Shown here: in pieces, positions 18,313-27,166 of the stretch | Position numbering within the stretch: position 1 is the stretch's first letter | Layout of the letters: each line of letters begins with the position of its first letter | Assembly (NCBI RefSeq): GCF_032397745.1 | Contig: NZ_CP135921.1 | Span: 6,622,501 to 6,686,500, forward strand | DNA from: Bradyrhizobium prioriisuperbiae | GTDB lineage: Bacteria; Pseudomonadota; Alphaproteobacteria; Rhizobiales; Xanthobacteraceae | Direction of reading: 5' to 3' | DNA length: 64,000 bases | The notes under the pieces: model-generated | Database searches by the model: none | What the model was told of the DNA's origin: nothing | The model's input: only the letters and a program-made list of their open reading frames with translations | Program-made: the position numbers and the translations under genes

Positions 18313-19476
18313 ATGAACCCCAGTGGTACGGGCAATAGTTGGCGGGTCGGTGTACTGTTTTCTCAAACAGGCGTGACCGCGGCGACCGAGCAAACGCAGC
18401 TCAATGCCACTCTTCTCGCAATCGAGGAAATCAACGCAAATGGCGGTGTCCTCGACCGTAGGGTCGAGCCGGTCATCTATGATCCGGCGTCGGATCCAAA
18501 GCTGTCCCGCACGCTGGCCGAGCGCCTGTTTCAGGTCGATCGCATTCGCCTGCTGTTCGGATGCTATATGACAAGCACGCGCAAGGCCGTCCTTCCGGTG
18601 GTGGAGAGCCACCGCGGCCTGCTGTTTTATCCGACGTTCTACGAAGGCTTTGAGTATTCCCGCCACTGCATCTATTCCGGCGCCGCGCCGAACCAGAATT
18701 CGCTGCAGCTTGCGAAATACCTGTTGTCCACCTACGGCAACCGTTTTTTGCTCGTCGGGTCCAACTATGTCTATCCCTATGAATCGAACCGTCTGATGAC
18801 GGATTTCGTCATGCAGGATCGCGGCAAGATCCTCGACGAAATCTATGTTCCGCTGGACGCCGGAAGCAAGGATTTCGACAAGGTCATCCGGCGGATCAAA
18901 AAGACATCCCCCGACGTCATCTTTTCTACAATCGTTGGTCGCTCGACAGCGCTGTTTTACGAGGCCTACAGGGCCGCAGGTTTCGATCCCAGGACAATGC
19001 CTATTGCGAGCCTGACCACCAGCGAGGCCGATGTCGCTGATATGCGGCCGGAAGCGGCTGAAGGCCACATCACGGCAGCGCCGTTCTTTGCCACCTTGTC
19101 GACGGCTTCGGCGCGCCGTTTTGTCGGCAGCTTCAGGGAGAGATACGGTCCGGACGCGCCGGTGACGGCTGCAGCCGAAGCTGCCTACTTCCAGGTTCAT
19201 CTGGCGATGCGCGCAATGGCACGTTGCGGCTCCGATGATCCCGAGCGGGTCTTGCTCGAGCTGAGAGATGCCGAATTCGATGCTCCACAAGGGAGGGTCA
19301 GGATCGATCCGGAAAACAACCACGCCTACCTCTGGCCGCGGATCGCGCGGCTGGATCAACACGGCCGCTTTCAGACCGTGTGGAATCCCGGCGTCCGCAT
19401 CAAGCCGGATCCTTATTGTGTCGTGCAGAGTCTGGATGACTGGTCAGCCGACGACCTCCAGTCGAGCAGTCACTGA
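18313..19476 (+). CDS. amiC: AmiC-type amide/urea sensor (cytoplasmic periplasmic-binding-protein fold)
   Basis: A 387-residue protein with the Peripla_BP_5 fold but no signal peptide, so it stays in the cytoplasm. It resembles Pseudomonas aeruginosa AmiC in length (385) and sequence: GCYMTSTRKAVLPVVE, FYEGFEYSRHCIYSG, APNQNS, IASLTTSEADVADM and a C-terminal DPYCVVQSLDDWSAD. AmiC holds AmiR inactive until an amide binds (known for P. aeruginosa). Here it is followed by amiR, a terminator leader, a urea-type transporter and urease, so urea or a short amide is the likely ligand. ATG 18313 is used; the open frame to 18058 lacks family similarity. Confidence 0.92.
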   Translation: MNPSGTGNSWRVGVLFSQTGVTAATEQTQLNATLLAIEEINANGGVLDRRVEPVIYDPASDPKLSRTLAERLFQVDRIRLLFGCYMTSTRKAVLPVVESHRGLLFYPTFYEGFEYSRHCIYSGAAPNQNSLQLAKYLLSTYGNRFLLVGSNYVYPYESNRLMTDFVMQDRGKILDEIYVPLDAGSKDFDKVIRRIKKTSPDVIFSTIVGRSTALFYEAYRAAGFDPRTMPIASLTTSEADVADMRPEAAEGHITAAPFFATLSTASARRFVGSFRERYGPDAPVTAAAEAAYFQVHLAMRAMARCGSDDPERVLLELRDAEFDAPQGRVRIDPENNHAYLWPRIARLDQHGRFQTVWNPGVRIKPDPYCVVQSLDDWSADDLQSSSH

Positions 19477-19496
19477 AGGTCTGGCGCAGGGAGCTG

Positions 19497-20108
19497 GTGG
19501 TGGCGATCCAAATTCTTCGGGATCTTCGTGGTTTACGTGTCCAGGTGGTTCATCCGCCGGACAGCGAGCGCACCAGACTTGTTGAACATCTCCGCCGCAT
19601 CGGCTGTACGGTTGAAACCCAATGGCCTGTTCCAGAGAGCTGGACCGATGGTTCGGACGTGATGCTCCTCGCTATCGAACATGATGTCCGTGGTGAAATC
19701 CAGCGGCTGTTGAGGTGCAATGACAGGCCTCGGCCAACCTTGATCGCCGTGGTGGGATATGAAGATCCGACGACGCTTCAACTGGTTCTGGAGGCTGGTG
19801 CGGTTGCCGTCATCGAACGCCCGATCCGTCCATTCGGATTGCTCACCAATCTGACGATCGCGCGCAGCCTGTGGCTCGAGAAGCAGGAAACCGAGAAGCG
19901 AATTCGCAAACTGGAACGCAAGCTGTCAGGTCTGCAACGAATCCAGAAAGCCAAGGCCATTCTGATGGACGGGCAGGGCTTGAGCGAGGCCGATGCCTAC
20001 GAAAGCATCCGTCGTCAGGCGATGGCAAAGCGGCTGTCGATGGACGACATGGCGTCGGCGATCATCCACGCAAATGAACTCTTGCAGTACCGCGCAAAAG
20101 ATGTTTAA
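19497..20108 (+). CDS. amiR: AmiR-type ANTAR transcription antiterminator
   Basis: A 203-residue protein with an N-terminal pseudo-receiver domain (residues about 10-125), a coiled coil (LEKQETEKRIRKLERKLSGL about 129-148) and a C-terminal ANTAR domain (IQKAKAILMDGQGLSEADAY, then MAKRLSMDDMASAIIHA). ANTAR proteins bind nascent RNA and prevent intrinsic termination. It starts at GTG 19497 or 19500 after a GGGAG site, 20 bases from the amiC stop, as in the ami operon. The conserved phospho-acceptor Asp is not evident, consistent with control by AmiC rather than a kinase. Its natural target is the leader at 20109-20230. Confidence 0.92.
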   Translation: MVAIQILRDLRGLRVQVVHPPDSERTRLVEHLRRIGCTVETQWPVPESWTDGSDVMLLAIEHDVRGEIQRLLRCNDRPRPTLIAVVGYEDPTTLQLVLEAGAVAVIERPIRPFGLLTNLTIARSLWLEKQETEKRIRKLERKLSGLQRIQKAKAILMDGQGLSEADAYESIRRQAMAKRLSMDDMASAIIHANELLQYRAKDV

Positions 20109-20193
20109 TTTTTGCGTGATTGCGCGCGGGTGAGATAATCCTTCACGCAAATTCAGCCGGATCACCAATGATGTTGGTCTGGCATGGCTAGGT
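20109..20193 (+). promoter_or_regulatory. Leader RNA with two stem-loops ahead of a terminator (likely AmiR target)
   Basis: Between amiR and the transporter gene two stem-loops precede a terminator. SL1 pairs TTTGCGTGA (20111-20119) with TCACGCAAA (20143-20151), nine perfect pairs. SL2 pairs GCCGG with CTGGC (one G-U) and ACCAA with TTGGT around a five-base loop (20156-20183). ANTAR targets are two adjacent hairpins before a terminator, usually with A-x-x-G hexaloops. I do not see a clean hexaloop here, so the exact contact is unsettled. Confidence 0.6.
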
Positions 20194-20230
20194 AGCCCGA
20201 AAGATCCGTGAGGATCTGTCGGGCTTTTTT
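20194..20230 (+). terminator. Intrinsic terminator in the transporter-urease leader
   Basis: A 14-bp stem with one mismatch, AGCCCGAAAGATCC / GGATCTGTCGGGCT, closes a GTGA loop and ends in TTTTTT. It lies inside the amiC-amiR-to-transporter gap, 139 bases before the next start, so it would cut the operon unless antiterminated. Confidence 0.85.
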
Positions 20231-20368
20231 GCGTTTGGTGATCGTAAAGAGGCATGGACCTGGAAGAGTCCGCCGCTGACGGTCATTTCTGGAAAAATTT
20301 CAGTTCTGAACAACGTGCTTCGGCGCGAACGGGTTTGGCTTGTCTTCGATCACAAGGGGAATGTCGTC

Positions 20369-21625
20369 ATGTCGGTGGATCGGCGTAAGTTTCTTAAAGG
20401 CGGTTTGCTCGCGACCAGTGGCGCGCTCGCGTCGCCTTACTTCTTCAGTGCTCCGGCCCAGGCCGCGGCAACGATCAATGTGGGAGTGCTGTTCTCCTTG
20501 ACCGGCGGTCTTTCGATCGTTGAAAAATCTCTCCATGACGCAACCATGATGGCGATTAGCGAGATCAATGCCGCCGGCGGCGTGAAAGGCATGAAAATCA
20601 CCGCAATTGCCGAGGACGGCGCCTCCGATCCCAAAACGTACAACGAGAAAGCCTCGAAGCTGGTCATTCAGGACCGCGTGCCGACGGTATTTGGTTCGTA
20701 TACCTCGGCGAGTCGCAAGGCGGTTTTGCCGGTCTTCGAAAAGCGCAACAATCTCTACTTTTACCCGACCTATTATGAGGGGTTCGAGTGCTCGCGGAAC
20801 GTCGTCTATACCGGCGCGGTCCCGAACCAGCAGCTGTCCAATTTCATTCCTTGGATCATCAAGACACTCGGCAAGAAGAAATTCTTCATTGTCGGCTCCA
20901 ACTACATCTACCCCCGCGAAATGGCGAAGGTGTCGAAGATCCTCATCGAGAAGAATGGCGGGGAATGGATCGCCGACGAGTATCTCGAGCTGGGACATTC
21001 CGAGTGGGGTTCGATGGTCAACAAGATCAAGAACTCGGGGTGCGACGTCGTGCTGTCGAATGTCGTTGGTGATTCCGTGGTGGCGTTCTATCGCGAATAC
21101 AAGAATCAGGGCCTCACCCACGACAAGCTGCCGATCTGTGCAACGGTGACCTCCGAAATCGAGATCGCCGCGATGGGGCCGGAATATGCGGTCGGCAGCT
21201 TCACCTCGTTTCCCTATTTTCAGGCGATCGATACCGACCGCAACAAGGCGTTTGTCGAACGCTACCGGGCGTTTGTTAAGGATCCGAAGGCTGTCACGCA
21301 TCATGCGCTGGAGTCGTCGTATTTCCAGGTGTTCTTGTGGAAGCAGGCGGTGGAAAAGGCCGCGGAGATCACACCGACGGCAATTCGGGATGCGGTCCGA
21401 GGGCAGGAGTTCGACGCGCCAAACGGGCATGTGAAAATCGATGCCAACAACCTGCATACTTACCTGACACCGCGCATTGCTCAGTGGCAAGCCGACGGCC
21501 AAGGCAAGATCATCGACGCCTACAAGGAGCCGACCATTCCGCTGCCTTACGTGGCGTACGGCGAGACGGAGAGCAATCTCTTCTGTACCGGCAAGGGCCT
21601 CGATACGTCGAAGCTGAAGATCTGA
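20369..21625 (+). CDS. urtA: Urea/short-chain amide ABC transporter substrate-binding protein (UrtA/FmdD type)
   Basis: A 418-residue periplasmic binding protein with a twin-arginine signal (DRRKFLKGG, cleavage near AQA at residue 33). It shares its fold and many motifs with the AmiC sensor upstream, for example FGSYTSASRKAVLPVFE, YYEGFECSRNVVYTGA and VGSNYIYPREM. Sensor and transporter therefore recognise related ligands. An AAGGGGA site lies eight bases before ATG 20369. UrtA (urea) and FmdD (formamide/urea) are near relatives; the urease genes downstream favour urea. Confidence 0.87.
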   Translation: MSVDRRKFLKGGLLATSGALASPYFFSAPAQAAATINVGVLFSLTGGLSIVEKSLHDATMMAISEINAAGGVKGMKITAIAEDGASDPKTYNEKASKLVIQDRVPTVFGSYTSASRKAVLPVFEKRNNLYFYPTYYEGFECSRNVVYTGAVPNQQLSNFIPWIIKTLGKKKFFIVGSNYIYPREMAKVSKILIEKNGGEWIADEYLELGHSEWGSMVNKIKNSGCDVVLSNVVGDSVVAFYREYKNQGLTHDKLPICATVTSEIEIAAMGPEYAVGSFTSFPYFQAIDTDRNKAFVERYRAFVKDPKAVTHHALESSYFQVFLWKQAVEKAAEITPTAIRDAVRGQEFDAPNGHVKIDANNLHTYLTPRIAQWQADGQGKIIDAYKEPTIPLPYVAYGETESNLFCTGKGLDTSKLKI

Positions 21626-21687
21626 GGTCCCGTCCAAGATATCTGCCGCGAATGTGCGCGGCAGATCGTTCCGACCTGGTGCCATCG

Positions 21688-22581
21688 ATGCTGGAAATCC
21701 TGTTTATCGGCCTGAGTCTCGGCTCGATCCTGTTGCTGGTGGCGCTGGGTCTCGCGATTACATATGGCGCGATGGGCGTCATCAATATGGCCCATGGCGA
21801 GATGGTCATGATCGGGGCTTATGTCACGGTGCTGTCCGGCATCTGGCTCGGCGCCAATATCTTCGTCGCTATTCCGCTGGCGTTCGTCGTCACCGCCCTG
21901 ATCGGACTTCTGATCGAGCGTGTCGTCGTCCGTCGCCTGTACGGCCGTTTGCTCGACACGCTGCTGGCGACCTGGGGTATCGCGATCCTGATTCAGCAAG
22001 CCGTGCGGCTCGAGTTCGGGCTGTCTTTCCTAGGCATCCATATCCAGGGTTTGGGACCCGGCCTTCAGAATGTCAGCGTTCCCGCTGTACTGCAGGGGAC
22101 GCTGTTTGTCGGAAGCGTGGAAATCAACCGATACCGCACATTCATCATTCTGGTGACCGCCGTGCTCACGGCGGCCACCTGGTTCATCATGCATCGCACG
22201 GCGATCGGCATGCAGGTGCGGGCGATCATCCGCAATCCGAAGATGGCGGCTGCCTGCGGCATCGACGTGGCGCGGGTCAATGCGCTGACATTTGCTTTCG
22301 GATCTGGCCTCGCCGGCATCGCCGGCGTGATGATGTCCGGGTTCAAGACCGTGTTTCCCGACATGGGGACATCCATGGTGGTTGACGGCTTCATGGTCGT
22401 GGTCATGGGCGGTGTCGGAAGTTTGCTTGGCTCGGTGTTTTCCGCGGGGATTCTCGGTGAGATCAATGGCGTTGTTGCCGCAGGTACCAATGACATCCTC
22501 GCAAGGGCGGTCGTCTTCGGTATCGTCATTCTGATCATCATTCTGAAGCCCAAAGGCCTTTTTGCGTTGAAGGGCCGTTGA
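21688..22581 (+). CDS. urtB: ABC transporter permease, UrtB type
   Basis: A 297-residue inner-membrane permease of the LivH/UrtB branch with about eight hydrophobic helices. It has the family motifs ITYGAMGVINMAHGEMVMIG near the start, GMQVRAIIRNPKMAAACGI in the cytoplasmic loop, and GSLLGSVFSAGILGE at the C-terminal side. An open frame extends far upstream, but that part is antisense/shadow over urtA; ATG 21688 gives the family start. It forms the translocation channel with UrtC. Confidence 0.88.
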   Translation: MLEILFIGLSLGSILLLVALGLAITYGAMGVINMAHGEMVMIGAYVTVLSGIWLGANIFVAIPLAFVVTALIGLLIERVVVRRLYGRLLDTLLATWGIAILIQQAVRLEFGLSFLGIHIQGLGPGLQNVSVPAVLQGTLFVGSVEINRYRTFIILVTAVLTAATWFIMHRTAIGMQVRAIIRNPKMAAACGIDVARVNALTFAFGSGLAGIAGVMMSGFKTVFPDMGTSMVVDGFMVVVMGGVGSLLGSVFSAGILGEINGVVAAGTNDILARAVVFGIVILIIILKPKGLFALKGR

Positions 22582-22584
22582 GAC

Positions 22585-23730
22585 ATGACCGTCAAGCGTC
22601 GCTTTGAAATCGTGGTCTATCTGGCCTTCGTGGTGCTCATCATGTGCGCCCCCTTGGTGCTGGATCCGTTCTGGCTGAATCGCATCGCCAAGTATCTGGT
22701 GTTCGGCATGCTCGGTATCGCGGTGGCCCTGTCATGGGGATATGCCGGCATCCTGAATCTCGGCCAGGGGCTCTTCTTCGGCGCCGGAGCCTACATGCTG
22801 GCGATGTCGCTGAAGCTCGCCAGCGCCACAAGTCTGCAGCAGGGATCGGACAAGCCGGTGCCGGACTTCATGCTCTGGAACGCGGAACCCGGCGCGCCCA
22901 CGCAGCTCTGCTGCATCAACAAGGCGTCGTTCCTCTGGTTGCCGTTCCAGCACCAATGGTTCGGTGTTGCGATGGGCCTTGTCCTGCCGGTCGCGATCGC
23001 AACGATCATCGGAACCATCGTGTTCCGGAAACGGATTGCCGGCGTTTTTGTTTCGATCATTACGCTTGCCCTGGTCCTGCTGGTGCGGTTGGTGGTGATC
23101 GATGCGCAGCCGATCACCAACGGGTTCAACGGATTGACCGATCTCGGCTGGTTCAGGATCGCGGACTTCGAATTCGACCCCTATATTGTTCAAACCTACT
23201 ATCTGGTGGCCGGGGCGCTAGCGGTCGTCCTCGCGGGAGCACGGTTGCTGATCGAAACCCGTGCCGGCCTCATTCTTCAGGCGATCCGCGACGACCAGAA
23301 TCGCGCCCGCTATCTCGGCTTCAATGTTCCGCTCTACCAGACGTTCTTCTTTGCAGTGTCTGCCGGCATCGCAGGCCTCGCGGGAATGTTCTATGTGATC
23401 GTGTCCGAGTTCGCGTCGCCCACCTTCATGGATCTTGCGTTCTCCATCACCATGGTGGTGTGGGCTGCGGTTGGCGGACGATCGTCGATCCTCGGCGCCT
23501 GTATCGGCGCCATCATCATCAACATGATTTCCGCGACCGTGAGCGAGACCCAGGGCTTCGCCGAGGCGTGGAAAGCCATCATCGGCCTGATCTTTGTTCT
23601 TGTCGTGCTGTACCTGCCGCGCGGTCTTGCCGGCATTGCCCACGATCTGATCGATCGCTTCATCGCGCGCCATTCGCCCGCATCCCGGCTTTCGGTGTCT
23701 GCGACCGACGCGTCGCAACCGGCGGAGTGA
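22585..23730 (+). CDS. urtC: ABC transporter permease, UrtC type
   Basis: A 381-residue LivM-like permease with about nine membrane helices. Seen are LSWGYAGILNLGQGLFFGAGAYMLAMS, a periplasmic insert near residues 75-115 with two Cys (QLCCIN), and the EAA-like loop LILQAIRDDQNRARYLGFN. It begins four bases after the urtB stop and ends six bases before urtD, so co-translation is likely. UrtC permeases are longer than LivM, and this length agrees. Confidence 0.88.
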   Translation: MTVKRRFEIVVYLAFVVLIMCAPLVLDPFWLNRIAKYLVFGMLGIAVALSWGYAGILNLGQGLFFGAGAYMLAMSLKLASATSLQQGSDKPVPDFMLWNAEPGAPTQLCCINKASFLWLPFQHQWFGVAMGLVLPVAIATIIGTIVFRKRIAGVFVSIITLALVLLVRLVVIDAQPITNGFNGLTDLGWFRIADFEFDPYIVQTYYLVAGALAVVLAGARLLIETRAGLILQAIRDDQNRARYLGFNVPLYQTFFFAVSAGIAGLAGMFYVIVSEFASPTFMDLAFSITMVVWAAVGGRSSILGACIGAIIINMISATVSETQGFAEAWKAIIGLIFVLVVLYLPRGLAGIAHDLIDRFIARHSPASRLSVSATDASQPAE

Positions 23731-23735
23731 GACAG

Positions 23736-24485
23736 ATGGGGCAGGTCGCACTCACGATCGACGGACTTGGTGTCGATTTCGGCGGGTTTAAAGCCGTCAA
23801 TGGAGTCTCGTTGACGATTGAGGACGGTGAACTTCGCGTGCTGCTGGGCGCGAATGGTGCCGGAAAGACCACGTTGATGGATCTGGTTTCGGGCAAGACC
23901 CAATCCACTGAGGGGCGAGTTTTCCTGCACGATACCAACATCACCAACTGGGAAGAACACCATATCGCCCGCGCCGGTATCGGCCGCAAGTTCCAGATTC
24001 CGAGTGTGTTCAAGGAATTGACCGTGCGCCGCAATCTCGAAGTGGCGAGCTGCCGCAATCCCGGTGTCTGGGCCAATCTGCGCTTTGGTTTCAGCAAGCG
24101 GGCGACGCATGATGTCGATGAGGTGCTGGAGCTGATCGGTCTCACGGAGGAAGCCGGCCAACTGGCCGCCTATCTCAGCCATGGTCAGACGCAGTGGCTC
24201 GAACTCGGTCTTCTGATCACGCAGAATCCGAAAGTGATCCTGCTCGACGAGCCAACAGCCGGCATGACCCAGGCGGAAACCCGTAAAACCTCGGAGATCG
24301 TCAACAGCCTGAAAGGCCGCCATACCCTTGTGGTCGTCGAACACGACATGGCGTTCGTTCGCGAGATCGCTGAGCGCATCACCGTTCTGCATCTTGGCCA
24401 GGTCCTGGCCGAGGGAAGCGTCGCCCAGATCGAAGCCGATCCCAGAGTGAGAGAAGCCTATCTCGGATCGAAGGGGATCGGCTGA
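23736..24485 (+). CDS. urtD: ABC transporter ATP-binding protein, UrtD type
   Basis: A 249-residue LivG-like ATPase. Walker A is GANGAGKTT (about residues 38-46), the signature position reads LSHGQTQW rather than LSGGQ, as is usual for UrtD, and Walker B is VILLDEPTAGMTQAE followed by VVEHDMAFV. The upstream open frame to 22644 is a shadow of urtC. Its stop overlaps the urtE start by one base. Confidence 0.9.
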   Translation: MGQVALTIDGLGVDFGGFKAVNGVSLTIEDGELRVLLGANGAGKTTLMDLVSGKTQSTEGRVFLHDTNITNWEEHHIARAGIGRKFQIPSVFKELTVRRNLEVASCRNPGVWANLRFGFSKRATHDVDEVLELIGLTEEAGQLAAYLSHGQTQWLELGLLITQNPKVILLDEPTAGMTQAETRKTSEIVNSLKGRHTLVVVEHDMAFVREIAERITVLHLGQVLAEGSVAQIEADPRVREAYLGSKGIG

Positions 24486-25180
24486 TGCTGACCTTTGACA
24501 ATGTCGACAGTTTCTACGACCGCAGCCATATCCTGCACGGCGTGTGCCTCGATATCGCGATCGGGAAAGTGACCACCATTCTCGGCCGCAACGGCACCGG
24601 AAAGACGACATTGCTCAAGACCTTGATGGGTCTTACCGACCGCACCGTGGGAGAGATCCGGCTGGACGGCCGCGATATCGGCCAGGACCCGAGCTTTCGC
24701 CGGGCGAGAGCCGGCATCGCCTATGTTCCGCAGGGGCGGGAGATCATTCCCGATTTCAGCATTCGCGACAACATCATGATGGGCGCCTTCGCCCGTGCCG
24801 ACGGCAAGCGCGAAATACCGCCGCTGGTCTCGGAGCTGTTTCCCTATCTGATGGAAAATCTCGAGCGCCTCGGCGGCGTTCTGTCCGGCGGCCAGCAGCA
24901 GCAACTGGCGATCGCCCGCGCGTTGGCCGCGAACCCCAGGATCATCCTGCTCGATGAGCCCAATGAGGGCATCCAGCCCTCGATCGTCGAGGAAATAGAA
25001 ACCATCATCATTCGTTTGAACAGAGAGGCCGGTCTGACCGTGCTGCTGGTCGAGCAGAACGTCATGTATGCCCGCCAGGCGTCCCATCGCTTCGCCATGC
25101 TGGAGAAGGGGCGGGTCGTCGCTGGTGGCGCCATTGCCGAACTCAGCGATGACCTGGTTCATCGTCATATGGCGGTGTGA
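24485..25180 (+). CDS. urtE: ABC transporter ATP-binding protein, UrtE type
   Basis: A 231-residue LivF-like ATPase with Walker A GRNGTGKTT, signature LSGGQQQQ and Walker B IILLDEPNEGIQPSIVEE, the NEGIQPS variant being characteristic of UrtE. With UrtD it forms the ATPase pair of the urea/short-amide transporter. Its end is followed by 55 bases and then ureE, which has its own AAAGGAGAG site, so transporter and urease genes run in one direction without a visible terminator. Confidence 0.9.
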   Translation: MLTFDNVDSFYDRSHILHGVCLDIAIGKVTTILGRNGTGKTTLLKTLMGLTDRTVGEIRLDGRDIGQDPSFRRARAGIAYVPQGREIIPDFSIRDNIMMGAFARADGKREIPPLVSELFPYLMENLERLGGVLSGGQQQQLAIARALAANPRIILLDEPNEGIQPSIVEEIETIIIRLNREAGLTVLLVEQNVMYARQASHRFAMLEKGRVVAGGAIAELSDDLVHRHMAV

Positions 25181-25235
25181 TGTGGCGCATCGCTGGGCTG
25201 ATCCAAGGCATGATGACTTGAAAGGAGAGCTGCTG

Positions 25236-25784
25236 ATGCGTCGTATCGATCACGTGCTGGGGAGCCGTCTGGACCCGACGCTCTCTGAAAGACTGCATGA
25301 TCTGGAGCATCGCGGCGCCGTCGATGTCGTGCAGCTCCCTGTGGCCGATCTGGCGCGGCGCCGTCTGCTTGCCATCACCCGCGGCGGTCAAGAACTGGCG
25401 ATTGCGTTGCCCCGCGACCAGCGATTGTTCGACGGTGCGGTCCTCTTTCTGGACAGCAAGGAGGCGATCGTGGTGCGCGCCGGCACCCAGCGATGGTTGC
25501 GCCTCGAACCCCGTTCGATCAGCGATGCCATCGAACTTGGCTATCATGCCGGAAATCTGCATTGGCGGGTCCGCTTTGAAGGCGAAGTTCTGCTTGTGGC
25601 GCTCGAAGGCCGCGCGGAGGATTACACCGCCCGTCTCGGAGAGCTGGTCTCGGCGCGAAAGGTTGGTGTGAGCGTCCTGGACGACGACGAAAGCAACGGG
25701 GATCACGATCACGGCGCAGATGATGACGACGCTGGCGGTCATCGGGCCAGGGACGGCGGATTTCATCACGGACATAGCCATTAG
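25236..25784 (+). CDS. ureE: Urease accessory protein UreE (nickel chaperone)
   Basis: A 182-residue UreE with the N-terminal peptide-binding domain, a metal-binding middle (LGYHAGNLHWRVRF, about residues 105-118) and a long His/Asp-rich tail (DHDHGADDDD, then HHGHSH at the end). The tail stores or relays nickel ions to UreG and the urease apoenzyme. The ATG at 25236 has an excellent AAAGGAGAG site, while the open frame to 25068 overlaps urtE. The next gene starts two bases after its stop. Confidence 0.92.
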   Translation: MRRIDHVLGSRLDPTLSERLHDLEHRGAVDVVQLPVADLARRRLLAITRGGQELAIALPRDQRLFDGAVLFLDSKEAIVVRAGTQRWLRLEPRSISDAIELGYHAGNLHWRVRFEGEVLLVALEGRAEDYTARLGELVSARKVGVSVLDDDESNGDHDHGADDDDAGGHRARDGGFHHGHSH

Positions 25785-25786
25785 CC

Positions 25787-26458
25787 ATGCTGTCCATCCT
25801 GCAGGCGATCTGGCAAGCCGATGGTGCCTTCCCGAGCGGATCCTTCGCCTTCTCCTACGGCATCGAAGGCGTGATGGCGCTGCGCGGAAAGATGGGCACT
25901 GCCGCATTGGCGGAATTGATCTCCGCGATCCTGCGCCAGCGCTGGGCGACATGCGATCGGGTCGCCCTGGTGAGGGCGTTCCGCGCCGGCGGCGAGATAT
26001 CTGCGATTGCCGAGATCGATCGCGACGTGGAGACGTCGACGTTCGGGAAAACCCTGCGGGACGGATCGCGGCGCAATGGTTCCTCTTTTCTGGCCGCCCA
26101 TCATCGGATCGGCGAGCCTGTGGCGACGCGCCTGCGCCAGGCTGTAGGGGCCGGTGTCTGTCTGGGGCATATCAGTGTGATGCAGGGTGCGGTGTGGCAC
26201 GCGATAGGGCTGGATGAGAGTCTGGCGCGCCTGGCGTCAGGCCATTCGGTCGCCTCCGGCGTCATGGCCGCGGCGGTGCGCCTTGGTGCGATCGGCGCCC
26301 TCGAGGGGCAGAAAGCGCTGAGCGGATGTTTGCGCCAGATCGAACACCTGGCTGCCCAGCCCGTCCCGGTGGCCGGCGAACTGGCGAGCTTCCTGCCGTT
26401 CCTTGAGCTTGCCGCCGCGCGCCATGCGCGTGCTGATCTTCGTCTCTTTGCCAACTGA
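25787..26458 (+). CDS. ureF: Urease accessory protein UreF
   Basis: A 223-residue all-helical UreF. The family start is clear ([24 protein letters not shown]), where the [10 protein letters not shown] motif is the most conserved feature. UreF works with UreD and UreG in the chaperone complex that loads nickel and CO2 into urease. It overlaps neither neighbour but is separated from ureE by two bases and from ureAB by 11. Confidence 0.9.
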   Translation: MLSILQAIWQADGAFPSGSFAFSYGIEGVMALRGKMGTAALAELISAILRQRWATCDRVALVRAFRAGGEISAIAEIDRDVETSTFGKTLRDGSRRNGSSFLAAHHRIGEPVATRLRQAVGAGVCLGHISVMQGAVWHAIGLDESLARLASGHSVASGVMAAAVRLGAIGALEGQKALSGCLRQIEHLAAQPVPVAGELASFLPFLELAAARHARADLRLFAN

Positions 26459-26469
26459 GGTTGCGACCC

Positions 26470-27165
26470 ATGCTGCTGACGCCAACCGAGCTTGAACGTC
26501 TGACGATATTCACGGCCGCCGAGCTGTCGCGCAAGCGACGCGCGAAGGGGCTCAAGCTCAACTACCCAGAAGCGGTCGCGATCATTACCGATGATATTCT
26601 CGAGGGTGCACGGGAAGGGCGATCGGTTGCCGATCTGATCGGCTACGGCTCCACGATCCTGACCACCGATGACGTGCTGCCCGGGATCGCGGCCATGATG
26701 CACATCATCCAGGTGGAATGCGTATTTCCGGACGGCACGAAACTCGTCACGGTGCACGAGCCGATCCGCCCAGCACCGGGCTCAGTGGAAGACCTCGAGC
26801 ATCCAGGAGCGGTGATCGCGCGCGAGGGCAGCATCGATCTCAATGCGGGACGCCGGACAGCGGTGTTGACGGCCGTCAATACCGGAGATCGGCCGATCCA
26901 GATCGGGTCGCATTTCCACTTCTTCGAGGTCAACAAGGCGCTGGAATTCGACCGGGTGGCCGCGTTCGGCATGCGGCTCGATATTCCGGCGGGAACCGCG
27001 GTTCGCTTTGAGCCGGGCGCATCGAAGGAGGTCTCGCTGGTCACGTTCGGCGGCCGCAGTGAACTCACCGGTTTGAACAGCCTGACGGACGGATTGGCAT
27101 CGGAGCCGGCCGTCCGCGATGCGGCCGTTGCGCGCGCCAAACAGCGCGGTTTCAAGGGAGCGTAG
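26470..27165 (+). CDS. ureAB: Fused urease gamma-beta subunit (UreA-UreB)
   Basis: A 231-residue fusion. Residues 1-100 are the gamma subunit ([49 protein letters not shown]), followed by the beta subunit ([14 protein letters not shown], then [37 protein letters not shown]). A gamma-beta fusion is known from Helicobacter and from some second ureases in rhizobia and Brucella relatives. It is unlike the separate ureA and ureB genes of most proteobacteria. It ends one base before ureC. Confidence 0.92.
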   Translation: MLLTPTELERLTIFTAAELSRKRRAKGLKLNYPEAVAIITDDILEGAREGRSVADLIGYGSTILTTDDVLPGIAAMMHIIQVECVFPDGTKLVTVHEPIRPAPGSVEDLEHPGAVIAREGSIDLNAGRRTAVLTAVNTGDRPIQIGSHFHFFEVNKALEFDRVAAFGMRLDIPAGTAVRFEPGASKEVSLVTFGGRSELTGLNSLTDGLASEPAVRDAAVARAKQRGFKGA

Positions 27166-27166
27166 C

